In this document: positions 6,181 through 12,510 of the stretch, in pieces
How positions within the stretch are numbered: position 1 is the first letter of the stretch
Layout of the letters: each line of letters starts with the position of its first letter
Assembly (NCBI GenBank): GCA_002362625.1
Contig: DEUP01000016.1
Location: 1-12,510, forward strand
Length of the DNA stretch: 12,510 nt
From: Clostridiales bacterium UBA3259
GTDB taxonomy: Bacteria > Bacillota_A > Clostridia > Oscillospirales > Oscillospiraceae
Direction: 5' to 3'
Position numbers and translations under genes: made by a program
Notes under the pieces: generated by a model
Seen by the model: only the letters and a program-made list of their open reading frames with translations
Database searches by the model: none
Told to the model about the DNA's origin: nothing

Positions 6181-8502
6181 TTACTTCATCTCCAGCTTTT
6201 CGATGTCATTTCTCCAGGTCCAGTAGGTGGTGATATCAGGAGTAACGGTATCCATATTGATCCGCTCAGTGGAGAAGATGATGCAGTTCTGACGCTGATA
6301 CATAGGAATCTCAACAGCCCAGTCGGCAACGATGTCCAGAGCTTCCTTGTACAGGGTCTTCCGGTAGGTCTGATCGGTGGACTGACGAGCCATCTCAATC
6401 AGCTCATCCAGCTGGGCGTCCTTGATCCAGTAAGACTTCTCGTTGGAGCCGCCATTGGAGTGATAGATCTGGTACATGTCGGGGTCAGGGGTAGCCTGCC
6501 AGGCCATGGAGAACATCTCCGCGGTGCCGCCGTTGACAGCGTTGGTCAGTTCAGCGAAGTCGGACATATCGCTGATGATCAGGTCAAAGCCGATCTCCTT
6601 CAGAGCGGCGGAAGCCATGGACAGAGCCATGAAGGAGGGGTGGTCGCCGATGCCGCTGCCGCCAACCATTACTTCCACATTCATCTTGCCGCCAGCAGGA
6701 GCAGCGGTAACCTTGCCGTCAGTGACGGTGTAGCCGGCAGCCTCGAAGAAGCCCAGAGAGGCCTTCTTGGCAGCCTCGTACTTCTCGTCGGCAGTCATGC
6801 CCTCGGTGTAGATGGGATCGCCGTTCACATCCACGGAGAACGCGATCTTATAGTCCTCGTCGGTAACACGGGGAGCTGCCCAGGAGGTGTCGGAGATGGG
6901 GTAGTTGATCACGTTGCCGAACTCGCCGTAGTAGGAGTCAATGGCAACATCACGGTATACGGAGATAACGGTAGCGATGGCCTTACGGAAGTTCTTGGAA
7001 GCCTCGGAACCGGACTCGCCGTTGATGCATACATTCTTGGCGCAGAAGCCGGTGTAGCCGTAGCCCAGGTTGGCAACCAGATCGGTGGTGATCACGTCAC
7101 CGGTAATCTCGCCGCCGTTGGCGTCGGCAATGGCCTTTGCGATTTCGGTAGAGTAAGAGGGATCGGTCAGATCCATGGTGCCAGCCACAACGCCGGGAAC
7201 CTTATCGGCCTCCTGGCCTTCCTTGTACAGGATGTACTTGGTCTTGGGCTCGCCCTTGTAGTACAGCTCGTTGGCCTCCAGGGTAACCTGGCCGTTTTCA
7301 TAGCTGACAAACTTGTAGGGGCCAGCGCCGATGGGCTGGGTGGTCACGGACTTCACGTCGGACAGGTCGCCCTTAACGAAGCCGAAGGAATTACCCTCGT
7401 AGTCGTACAGGCTTTCCTCACCGTAATAGTGCAGGGGGCAAACAGCCATGTTGAACTGGTAGATGGCGGGAGCGGAAACCTCGGTCATCACAACCCGCAG
7501 GGAGTTATCGCCGGTCTTCTGGATACCGGAGATGTTGGCAGCGGACTCACCGGTCTGCACGCCCTGCTGATACTCGGCGGCAGCGTCGCCCAGCTCAGCA
7601 TAGATCAGATCGGACAGGTTGGAACCGGCAGTCTCCATGTTGATGCCGTTGTCGCTGATGTCGTAGCCGTAAGCATCCACAAAGGCCTTGAAGAAGTCGG
7701 CAACGGTGGCATCCTCAGCCAGTTCATAGCCCCAGTTGGGCGCGCAGGCAGCCACGGAGTCACCCTCAGCGTTGGCGCCGGCAGCCACACAGTAGTCAAC
7801 GATTTCCTGAGCGAAAGCCTCACCGGCAGTCCAGAATGCATTCCAGAAGGCATTGTACTGCTCCTCGGTGAAGAACTCGGTCTCGGTGTAGCCATCGGGG
7901 CCGGCAGCCAGGATCAGGTTGATCCGGGCGTCCATGCCGGAGCGGTAAGCTTCCAGACCCTCGATGGGCAGGGAGTTAAAGGTAGCGGGGCCGTCAAAGG
8001 TGGGATCGCACAGAACATACATGGAGAAGATGACGTCATCAATGTCCATCTCGTGGCCATCGGAGAACAGAACGCCGTCCTTCATGGTAATATCATAGTA
8101 AACAGTGCCATCGGCGTTCTCGGTAATCACACAGTCGGCAATGCCGTCATAGGTGTAATCCGTGCCGTTGTAGGGACGAACCTCGCCCTCAATTCCCTCC
8201 AGGACAATGGCGCCTTCTCTGTCAACGCCCAGCAGGGGCAGATGTACCAGATCGGCAATCTCCTGCTCGTAGGCGTTGGTGGAGAAGAAGGGAGAGAATT
8301 TGCCGTCGAAGTTCTGGGTTCCGACGACCAGGGTCTTGTCGCCGCCGTTTCCTTCGGTAGCGGGCGCCTGGGTTTCGACAGCGGCGTCGCCGTTGGTCGC
8401 GGCGGTTGCCGCAGGCTGCTCTGTCTTCTGGCAGCCCGCAAAGATGGTCAGCATCATCGCCATTGCCAGAACCAAAGCAAGAATTTTGGTAAGCTTTTTC
8501 AT
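6181..8502 (-). CDS. oppA: Lipoprotein solute-binding protein, family 5 (OppA-like), with insertion
   Basis: The extracellular receptor of the importer, 773 residues against about 540 for typical OppA. A lipoprotein signal peptide ends in TIFAGC, so Cys24 is the predicted lipid anchor. A low-complexity A/T/E/G linker follows to about residue 56. The SBP_bac_5 core starts at TLVVGTQNFDGKFSPFF (57 onwards); DGVLFSDGHEMDIDDVIFSM (142-161) is a typical family motif. An extra block of about 135 residues (about 189-324) then interrupts the fold. It is rich in acidic and aromatic residues and holds two cysteines (238, 253). The family pattern resumes at NSLRVVMTEVSAP. I chose ATG at 8502 because AGGAGGT lies six bases upstream; the in-frame ATG 33 bases earlier would put that site inside the gene and spoil the signal peptide. 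It is the first gene of the operon. The ligand is unknown; peptides are the default guess. Confidence 0.92.
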   Translation of the reverse strand: MKKLTKILALVLAMAMMLTIFAGCQKTEQPAATAATNGDAAVETQAPATEGNGGDKTLVVGTQNFDGKFSPFFSTNAYEQEIADLVHLPLLGVDREGAIVLEGIEGEVRPYNGTDYTYDGIADCVITENADGTVYYDITMKDGVLFSDGHEMDIDDVIFSMYVLCDPTFDGPATFNSLPIEGLEAYRSGMDARINLILAAGPDGYTETEFFTEEQYNAFWNAFWTAGEAFAQEIVDYCVAAGANAEGDSVAACAPNWGYELAEDATVADFFKAFVDAYGYDISDNGINMETAGSNLSDLIYAELGDAAAEYQQGVQTGESAANISGIQKTGDNSLRVVMTEVSAPAIYQFNMAVCPLHYYGEESLYDYEGNSFGFVKGDLSDVKSVTTQPIGAGPYKFVSYENGQVTLEANELYYKGEPKTKYILYKEGQEADKVPGVVAGTMDLTDPSYSTEIAKAIADANGGEITGDVITTDLVANLGYGYTGFCAKNVCINGESGSEASKNFRKAIATVISVYRDVAIDSYYGEFGNVINYPISDTSWAAPRVTDEDYKIAFSVDVNGDPIYTEGMTADEKYEAAKKASLGFFEAAGYTVTDGKVTAAPAGGKMNVEVMVGGSGIGDHPSFMALSMASAALKEIGFDLIISDMSDFAELTNAVNGGTAEMFSMAWQATPDPDMYQIYHSNGGSNEKSYWIKDAQLDELIEMARQSTDQTYRKTLYKEALDIVADWAVEIPMYQRQNCIIFSTERINMDTVTPDITTYWTWRNDIEKLEMK

Positions 8503-8508
8503 TTTTTT

Positions 8509-8518
8509 ACCTCCTATT
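8509..8518 (-). promoter_or_regulatory. Ribosome site that fixes the oppA start
   Basis: AATAGGAGGT lies just before AAAAAAATG on the minus strand. It gives near-perfect anti-ribosomal complementarity and a normal spacer for the start at 8502, and argues against the upstream in-frame ATG at 8535. Confidence 0.85.
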
Positions 8519-8534
8519 AAAACTTTATATTTCA

Positions 8535-8551
8535 CCGGGCTGTCCGCCCGG
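8535..8551 (-). promoter_or_regulatory. GC-rich inverted repeat at the predicted transcript start
   Basis: CCGGGC and GCCCGG surround a five-base spacer (8535-8540, 8546-8551). The repeat lies directly after the candidate -10 box and overlaps the expected start of transcription. It could be an operator or a 5'-end hairpin of the importer mRNA. There is no U-tract, so a terminator is unlikely. Confidence 0.4.
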
Positions 8552-8552
8552 A

Positions 8553-8581
8553 AAAATATACACAGGGAATCGTTTTGTCAG
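8553..8581 (-). promoter_or_regulatory. Candidate promoter of the importer operon
   Basis: On the minus strand, CTGACA (8576-8581) and TATTTT (8553-8558) are separated by 17 bases. The -35 box matches the sigma-A consensus at five of six positions; the -10 box at four. TATATT (8555-8560) is an alternative -10 with a less good spacer. The -35 box lies inside the palindrome at 8573-8601. This is the only short gap upstream of the operon, so a promoter is expected here, but the exact boxes are uncertain. Confidence 0.4.
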
Positions 8582-8601
8582 GCAATTCTTGCCTGACAAA
8601 A
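8573..8601. promoter_or_regulatory. Perfect 13-bp inverted repeat over the importer -35 region
   Basis: TTTTGTCAGGCAA (8573-8585) and TTGCCTGACAAAA (8589-8601) are exact complements around three bases. No U-tract follows on either strand, and the repeat covers the likely -35 box of the importer promoter. An operator for a dimeric regulator fits best. A second hairpin supporting the neighbouring terminator is the alternative. Confidence 0.5.
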
Positions 8602-8623
8602 CAAAAGCCATGGCTTTTGTTTT
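8598..8623 (-). terminator. 26-base perfect palindrome, likely terminator of the 8628-9197 gene
   Basis: The sequence is a perfect palindrome centred on GCCATGGC with A-rich and T-rich outer arms. It begins five bases after the TAA stop of the four-helix membrane protein gene. Read on the minus strand, the stem ends in GGCTTTTGTTTTG, an A-tract/stem/U-tract layout typical of an intrinsic, possibly bidirectional, terminator. It abuts the inverted repeat at 8573-8601 and shares four bases with it. Confidence 0.65.
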
Positions 8624-8627
8624 CTTT

Positions 8628-9197
8628 TTACCTTTCGATGGTTTCTCCGGGAGCCTCTCCGTCCACCGGCTCCGTTTGGGCGTATGTCCGCATTTTCAAA
8701 ACCACGAGAGAACAAAGGAAGGACAGGAAGATGCCGAGAATGCACAGCAGCTCTCCCTTCTGCAGACCCTTTGCGATCCAGTAAACCACGCAGCCGAGGC
8801 TGTCCGCTGCCAGCATAACCGCAAGCCAGACGCCGGCGCTTCGAAGACGGCGGTCAGTCAGATCACGCATCTGACGGGTCAACTCTCCAGGGGAGCTTTG
8901 CAGGCGAACTCCAACTGCCGCCGTGTGGTACAGCGGGAGCAAGGTAAAGGCGATGGGCAGAAGCACATACGCCGTCCGTCCGATCCGGGTGTTGTTAAAC
9001 AGCATGGGAAGAAGGAAAATCAGACACCCAAGTGAAATCAGGCAAAGCCTTTTTCCAAGGGCACGCACAGCCTTCCCTTCCCTGCGGAAACGATAATACG
9101 TCCCCTGGTAGATCCGTCTGGTTTCCACCTTTCCCTTTGGGGTCACGTACTCCTCCAGACGATAATCACCGGCATAGCGCCTTTCCGACATACACAC
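8628..9197 (-). CDS. Four-helix membrane protein of unknown function
   Basis: This encodes 189 residues. A basic, tyrosine-rich N-terminal segment (1-50, with YVTPKGKVETRRIYQGTYYRF) precedes four predicted membrane helices at about 51-67, 73-93, 119-141 and 149-168. The loop between helices 2 and 3 is cytosol-like and rich in arginine (RQMRDLTDRRLR). The tail is polar and acidic. Two starts are possible: GTG at 9197, with GGAG six bases upstream, or ATG at 9191, two codons later. I give the longer form without strong preference. The gene has its own promoter and ends in a palindromic terminator, so it is probably transcribed alone, although read-through into the importer operon is possible. 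I do not recognise the family. It looks like a DUF-type clostridial membrane protein. Confidence 0.75.
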   Translation of the reverse strand: MCMSERRYAGDYRLEEYVTPKGKVETRRIYQGTYYRFRREGKAVRALGKRLCLISLGCLIFLLPMLFNNTRIGRTAYVLLPIAFTLLPLYHTAAVGVRLQSSPGELTRQMRDLTDRRLRSAGVWLAVMLAADSLGCVVYWIAKGLQKGELLCILGIFLSFLCSLVVLKMRTYAQTEPVDGEAPGETIER

Positions 9198-9250
9198 ACC
9201 CCGGGCTCCCGCTTACCGGCAAGCGTCCACCGGTCAAGGGCAAATGTTCA

Positions 9251-9272
9251 TCTATGCCAACGCCGGCATAGA
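9251..9272 (-). other. Hairpin at the 5' end of the membrane-protein transcript
   Basis: TCTATGCC (9251-9258) and GGCATAGA (9265-9272) form a perfect 8-bp stem with a six-base loop. It begins within a few bases of the predicted start of transcription. It could stabilise the mRNA or bind a regulator. Confidence 0.45.
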
Positions 9273-9280
9273 CGCTATGT

Positions 9281-9309
9281 ATTATAGCACACCGCGAAAA
9301 AATAATCAA
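9281..9309 (-). promoter_or_regulatory. Sigma-A promoter with extended -10 for the membrane protein gene
   Basis: On the minus strand, TTGATT (9304-9309) and TATAAT (9281-9286) are 17 bases apart. The -10 box is a perfect consensus preceded by TGC, giving an extended -10 (TGnTATAAT). Transcription would start near 9274, leaving a leader of about 77 bases. Confidence 0.75.
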
Positions 9310-9432
9310 CCAGAATCTTTCTTTTTTCGGATTATTTTCGGCAAAAAACGGGTTACTCCGGCTTTTCCTTTGGCCCAGGTTACCATTGTCTTCCTTTTTG
9401 GAGATGATCCCCTATCCTGCCGAAAGCAAGCC

Positions 9433-9461
9433 TTGACATACGGCCTGTTTTTCATTAAAAT
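9433..9461 (+). promoter_or_regulatory. Sigma-A promoter of the branching enzyme gene
   Basis: TTGACA (9433-9438, perfect) and TAAAAT (9456-9461, five of six) are separated by 17 bases. Transcription would start near 9468, giving a leader of about 60 bases. The ribosome site AAAGGTGAT (9516-9524) follows just before ATG. Confidence 0.8.
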
Positions 9462-9527
9462 AAAGTATAAGCAGCCAAATGCTGCTCTACACGTATTAAC
9501 CGAACAAATCATTGGAAAGGTGATAAT

Positions 9528-11819
9528 ATGTATCGACTTTTAGAACTGAATCCCCAACTCCAGCCCTTTGCCGGTGACATTGACCTGCGCATGTTCCTGT
9601 ACCGCACTACAAAGCAGCGCCTTCTGGGTGAGGATCAGACACTTCTTGATTTTGCCAATGCCCACAATTACTATGGCTTCCATCATGTTGACGGCGGCTG
9701 GTACTACCGGGAATGGGCGCCCAGCGCCTATCAGCTTTACCTGGAGGGTGATTTTAACGGCTGGAATCAGACCAGCCATCCCCTGAAGAACATCGGCGGC
9801 GGCAGCTGGGAGCTTTACCTGGAGGGCGACAATGCCCTTTGGGAGGGCTGTAAGGTCAAAACCGTGGTGGACGCCAACATGACCCGGACGGAACACATTC
9901 CCCTATACGCCCGCCGGGTGGTCCAGGATCCCAAAACCGTGACCTTTACCTGTGAAATCGTAGACGACCGCAAGGTCTTCCCCTGGACGGACAAGGATTT
10001 TAAGGCGGAGGAGGATGTCTATATCTACGAGGCCCATGTGGGCATGGCTCAGGAAGAGGGCAAGGTGGGCACCTATCGTGAGTTTGCCGACAATGTCCTG
10101 CCTCATGTGAAGCAGGCGGGCTATAATACCCTCCAGCTTATGGCAATCATGGAGCATCCCTATTATGGCTCCTTCGGCTATCAGGTATCCAATTTCTTTG
10201 CTGCTTCTTCCTGGTTTGGAAAGCCTGATGACTTAAAATATCTGGTGAACAAAGCCCATGAAATGGGCATCCGGGTACTTCTGGACGTAGTCCATTCCCA
10301 TGCCGTGAAGAATACCGCCGAGGGCATCAACATGTTTGACGGCACCACCTGGCAGTTCTTCCACGACGGCCCCAAGGGAGACCATCCCGCCTGGGGCACA
10401 AAATGCTTTGACTACGGCAAGACCGGCGTCCTCCACTTCCTTCTGAGCAATCTGAAATTCTGGATGACGGAATACCACTTCGACGGCTTCCGGTTTGACG
10501 GCGTCACCTCCATGCTCTACCATGACCACGGTCTTGGCACGGATTTCAATTCCAACGACAAGTATTTTTCCATGAACACCCATACCGAGGCCATTACCTA
10601 CCTCCAGCTGGCAAACGAGCTGATCCGCCAGGTCAACCCCAAGGCCCTGACCATAGCCGAGGACATGTCCGGTATGCCCGGTATGTGCCTGCCCATTGAG
10701 GACGGCGGCATTGGCTTCGACTTCCGTCTGGGCATGGGTCTGCCCGACATGTGGATCAAGGCCGTGAAGGGCCAGGATCAGTTCTGGGACATCAATAAGA
10801 TGTGGGGTGATATGTGCCTGCGCCGACCCGGTGAGAACACCATCGCGTATGTTGAGTCCCACGATCAGGCATTGGTTGGCGACCAGACCATGATCTTCCG
10901 TCTGGCCGGTGCCCATATGTACACCGACATGAATAAGGACTGCCATAATCCGGTGATCGACCGTGCCATTGCCCTGCACAAGATCATCCGCCTGTTCACC
11001 CTGGCCGGCGGAGGCGAAGGCTACCTTAACTTCATGGGCAACGAATTCGGCCATCCCGAGTGGATCGACTTTCCCCGGGAGGGCAACGGCTGGAGCTTCC
11101 ATTACTGCCGCCGTCAGTGGAGCCTGAAGAACAATGGGTACCTAAAGTACCAGTGGCTGAATGATTTTGACGAGGACATGGTGAAGCTCACCAAGGAGAA
11201 CCACATCTTCCGTCAGCGTATGGCAGATATGCTGCTGATGAAGGCTCCTGAGCAGACCTGCGCCTTCTATCGAAACGGCCTGCTGTTCGTCTTCAACTTC
11301 CATTTTGAGCACTCTCTGAATAACGTTCTGATTCCTGTTCACCAGCCCGGCGAGTACACCGTGGTTTTGTCCAGCGATGACAGTAAATACGGCGGCTTTG
11401 AAAATGTAAAGCACCAGACCTATTCCACCAAGGTCTTTGACGGGAAGCACTACATTGAGCTGTATATTCCCGCCCGCACCTGCTTTGTTTTAAAGGAAAA
11501 GGTGATTCTGCCTCCGGAGCCTGTAAAGGAAGCTCCCGCTGCTGAGCCGGTGAAGGAAGCCGCTCCAGAGACTAACCCTGTGGCTCAGGCCCCCGAGGAG
11601 AAGCCAAGGACTGGCGGAAGAAAGCGCACCGCCTCCACCACAGGGGAAAAGGCCTCCGGCACGAAAAAAACCTCCTCTTCCCCGAAGGATTCCGCCCCAA
11701 AGAAAACCACTCGGAAAGCATCTTCCGCAAAAACGGTCGCCGAAGAGAAGCCGGAGGCCGCTGCATCTCCTGCCGAAGAAAAGAAGCCCCGGAAACGAAC
11801 CAGAAAGGCTCAGGCATAA
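9528..11819 (+). CDS. glgB: 1,4-alpha-glucan branching enzyme, eukaryote-like GH13_8 type, with basic tail
   Basis: Cytosolic enzyme that cuts alpha-1,4 glucan chains and rejoins them as alpha-1,6 branches in glycogen. A helical N-terminus (1-43) leads to a CBM48 domain (about 48-145, YREWAPSAYQLYLEGDFNGW region). The GH13 barrel follows: DVVHSHA (253-259), GFRFDGVTS with nucleophile D324, IAEDMSGMP with acid/base E378, and ESHDQALVGD with stabiliser D446. NEFGHPEWIDFPR (505-517) and a beta-sandwich domain end near residue 658. These motifs match the eukaryotic/GH13_8 group, not the GH13_9 type of E. coli (DWVPGHF, AEEST, SHDEV). Residues 661-763 form an extra tail with 24 K/R, 19 A and 14 P and no aromatic residue. 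Start: ATG preceded by AAAGGTGAT. It has its own promoter and terminator, and no other glycogen gene is visible. All catalytic residues are present, so it should be active. Confidence 0.93.
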   Translation: MYRLLELNPQLQPFAGDIDLRMFLYRTTKQRLLGEDQTLLDFANAHNYYGFHHVDGGWYYREWAPSAYQLYLEGDFNGWNQTSHPLKNIGGGSWELYLEGDNALWEGCKVKTVVDANMTRTEHIPLYARRVVQDPKTVTFTCEIVDDRKVFPWTDKDFKAEEDVYIYEAHVGMAQEEGKVGTYREFADNVLPHVKQAGYNTLQLMAIMEHPYYGSFGYQVSNFFAASSWFGKPDDLKYLVNKAHEMGIRVLLDVVHSHAVKNTAEGINMFDGTTWQFFHDGPKGDHPAWGTKCFDYGKTGVLHFLLSNLKFWMTEYHFDGFRFDGVTSMLYHDHGLGTDFNSNDKYFSMNTHTEAITYLQLANELIRQVNPKALTIAEDMSGMPGMCLPIEDGGIGFDFRLGMGLPDMWIKAVKGQDQFWDINKMWGDMCLRRPGENTIAYVESHDQALVGDQTMIFRLAGAHMYTDMNKDCHNPVIDRAIALHKIIRLFTLAGGGEGYLNFMGNEFGHPEWIDFPREGNGWSFHYCRRQWSLKNNGYLKYQWLNDFDEDMVKLTKENHIFRQRMADMLLMKAPEQTCAFYRNGLLFVFNFHFEHSLNNVLIPVHQPGEYTVVLSSDDSKYGGFENVKHQTYSTKVFDGKHYIELYIPARTCFVLKEKVILPPEPVKEAPAAEPVKEAAPETNPVAQAPEEKPRTGGRKRTASTTGEKASGTKKTSSSPKDSAPKKTTRKASSAKTVAEEKPEAAASPAEEKKPRKRTRKAQA
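11505..11819 (+). other. Histone-H1-like C-terminal tail of the branching enzyme
   Basis: This codes for residues 660-763, beyond the end of the enzyme fold. It begins with two copies of EPVKEA, continues with PAKK/TKK/SSPK-like basic clusters and ends KKPRKRTRKAQA. It is predicted disordered. It lies in the same frame, with codon use like the rest of the gene, so a frameshift is not indicated. Confidence 0.8.
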
Positions 11820-11825
11820 ATATCG

Positions 11826-11851
11826 CCGCCCTCCGCATTCGCGGAGGGCGG
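11826..11851. terminator. Terminator between convergent genes
   Basis: CCGCCCTCCGC (11826-11836) pairs perfectly with GCGGAGGGCGG (11841-11851) around an ATTC loop. The U-tract is modest on each side (TATTCTT on plus, ATATTTAT on minus). Placed six bases after the branching enzyme stop and six bases before the end of the convergent ATPase gene, it probably serves both. Confidence 0.8.
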
Positions 11852-11857
11852 TATTCT

Positions 11858-12510
11858 TCAGCGCTTCACCTGAAAGGGGATCCGCTCCTCCGTCTCCCTG
11901 TGGAAGAGATACAGCTTATGAGGCTTGATCCGGAACTTCACCGTCCGCTTGGAGGTATCCACCCGGTTGTCCGCGTCAATAATGCTGCGAATCAACGGCG
12001 CCGCCGCTGCCGGATGGGAGGACACCACGCTGACGTCCCGTCCCATGACCTCCACATTGCAAAGCTCGCAGGTCAGTCTGCCATATTCGTCCAGCTCAAA
12101 GCCCTCCGGACGGATGCCGATGGTGACCTCCTGGTCCTCTACCCCATCTACACTCAGGACCGCTTCCTCACCGATAAAGACCTTTCCCTCCTCTACCCTG
12201 CCGGAAAATACGTTGATGGGCGGCGTGCCCAGAAATTTTGCCACAAAGAGGTTCTTTGGGTCGTCATAAATGTCCTGGGGCTTCCCTGTCTGCTGAAGCA
12301 CGCCCGTCTTCATCACCACAATTTGGTCGCAGATACTCATGGCCTCCTCCTGGTCGTGGGTGACAAAAATGGTGGTGATCCCCGTTTCCTTCTGGATCCT
12401 GCGGATTTCCTCCCGGGTCTGGAGCCGAAGCCGGGCGTCCAAATTGGATAGAGGCTCGTCCAGAAGCAGTACCTTGGGCATCTTCACCAGCGCCCGGGCA
12501 ATGGCCACCC
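11858..12510 (-). CDS. Sugar-importer ATPase, MalK/MsmK/UgpC type (C-terminal part)
   Basis: The visible 217 codons are the C-terminal part of a carbohydrate (CUT1) importer ATPase; the N-terminus lies beyond the right edge. The first bases read RVAIARAL, the sequence that follows the ABC signature. Walker B is LLLDEP, the D-loop SNLDARLR, and the H-loop is in FVTHDQEEA. After the ATPase domain comes FLGTPPINVFSGRV, then a TOBE-type domain including TIGIRPEGFEL, ending in FQVKR. This layout is typical of MalK/MsmK/UgpC, which often energise several sugar importers at once. The GTG at 12508 is an internal valine, not a start. The sugar cannot be told. It converges on the branching enzyme gene, so the shared theme is carbohydrate use rather than a shared operon. 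Confidence 0.9.
   Translation of the reverse strand, partial: VAIARALVKMPKVLLLDEPLSNLDARLRLQTREEIRRIQKETGITTIFVTHDQEEAMSICDQIVVMKTGVLQQTGKPQDIYDDPKNLFVAKFLGTPPINVFSGRVEEGKVFIGEEAVLSVDGVEDQEVTIGIRPEGFELDEYGRLTCELCNVEVMGRDVSVVSSHPAAAAPLIRSIIDADNRVDTSKRTVKFRIKPHKLYLFHRETEERIPFQVKR

Larger units (their letters stand above)
9198..9527. other. Divergent promoter region
   Basis: This stretch separates the minus-strand membrane protein gene from the plus-strand branching enzyme gene. It contains one good sigma-A promoter in each direction (9281-9309 minus, 9433-9461 plus). It also has a hairpin at the start of the minus transcript and a T-rich centre. No coding frame is convincing. Confidence 0.6.

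Noticed and set aside
6460..8520. 686-codon open frame on the plus strand opposite the receptor gene
   Set aside because: It is the antisense of a well-supported gene. Its glycine/valine/histidine-rich translation is typical of a GC-biased mirror frame, and there is no ribosome site or known domain.
8503..8535. Upstream ATG at 8535 as the start of the receptor
   Set aside because: It would place the strong AGGAGGT site inside the gene and add 11 residues before a canonical lipoprotein signal peptide.
12506..12508. GTG as a start codon for the right-edge ATPase
   Set aside because: It is the valine of the conserved RVAIARAL stretch in the middle of the ATPase domain, so the gene simply continues beyond the window.

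Overview
The window looks like a piece of a chromosome from a Gram-positive gut-type clostridium, most likely Oscillospirales/Ruminococcaceae-like. The evidence is moderate GC with GC-rich third positions, strong AGGAGG-type ribosome sites, sigma-A promoters, a lipoprotein solute-binding protein, and gene types common in that group. The family-level placement is inference.

Layout from left to right: (1) 1-347 has no convincing complete gene but holds several short inverted repeats. (2) 348-695 (+) encodes a short inorganic-pyrophosphatase-like protein whose metal-binding motif is degenerate. (3) A strong hairpin at 722-757 separates it from a large minus-strand operon. (4) 762-8502 (-) is a complete peptide/nickel-type (Opp/Dpp) ABC importer. 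It is transcribed from right to left in the order binding protein (oppA-like), permease (oppB-like), permease (oppC-like), ATPase (oppD-like), ATPase (oppF-like), then a 92-residue small membrane protein joined by a GTGA overlap. (5) 8628-9197 (-) is a four-helix membrane protein of unknown function with its own promoter. (6) 9528-11819 (+) is a 763-residue glycogen branching enzyme with its own sigma-A promoter and a terminator. (7) 11858-12510 (-) is the C-terminal part of a MalK/MsmK/UgpC-type sugar-importer ATPase, cut by the right edge.

How the genes fit together: the Opp-like operon would capture peptides (or a similar solute) with a lipid-anchored receptor, move them through an OppB/OppC channel, and power this with OppD/OppF. 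Both the receptor and OppC carry large extra extracytoplasmic segments, so the outer face of this importer should differ from the textbook one. The 188-base gap between oppA and oppB is unusually structured: a 13-bp stem-loop, then an element that can fold into a three-way junction. This may protect or uncouple the oppA message from the rest. On the right, the branching enzyme and the truncated sugar-importer ATPase are convergent and both concern carbohydrate, but they are not in one operon.

The most unusual observations are: the branching enzyme has eukaryote-like (GH13_8-type) catalytic motifs and a roughly 100-residue lysine/alanine/proline-rich, histone-H1-like tail; the OppC and OppA insertions occur together; the oppA-oppB intercistronic RNA is highly structured; and a small membrane protein is coupled to the end of the importer operon. 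No CRISPR array, rRNA, credible tRNA or intact mobile element was seen.
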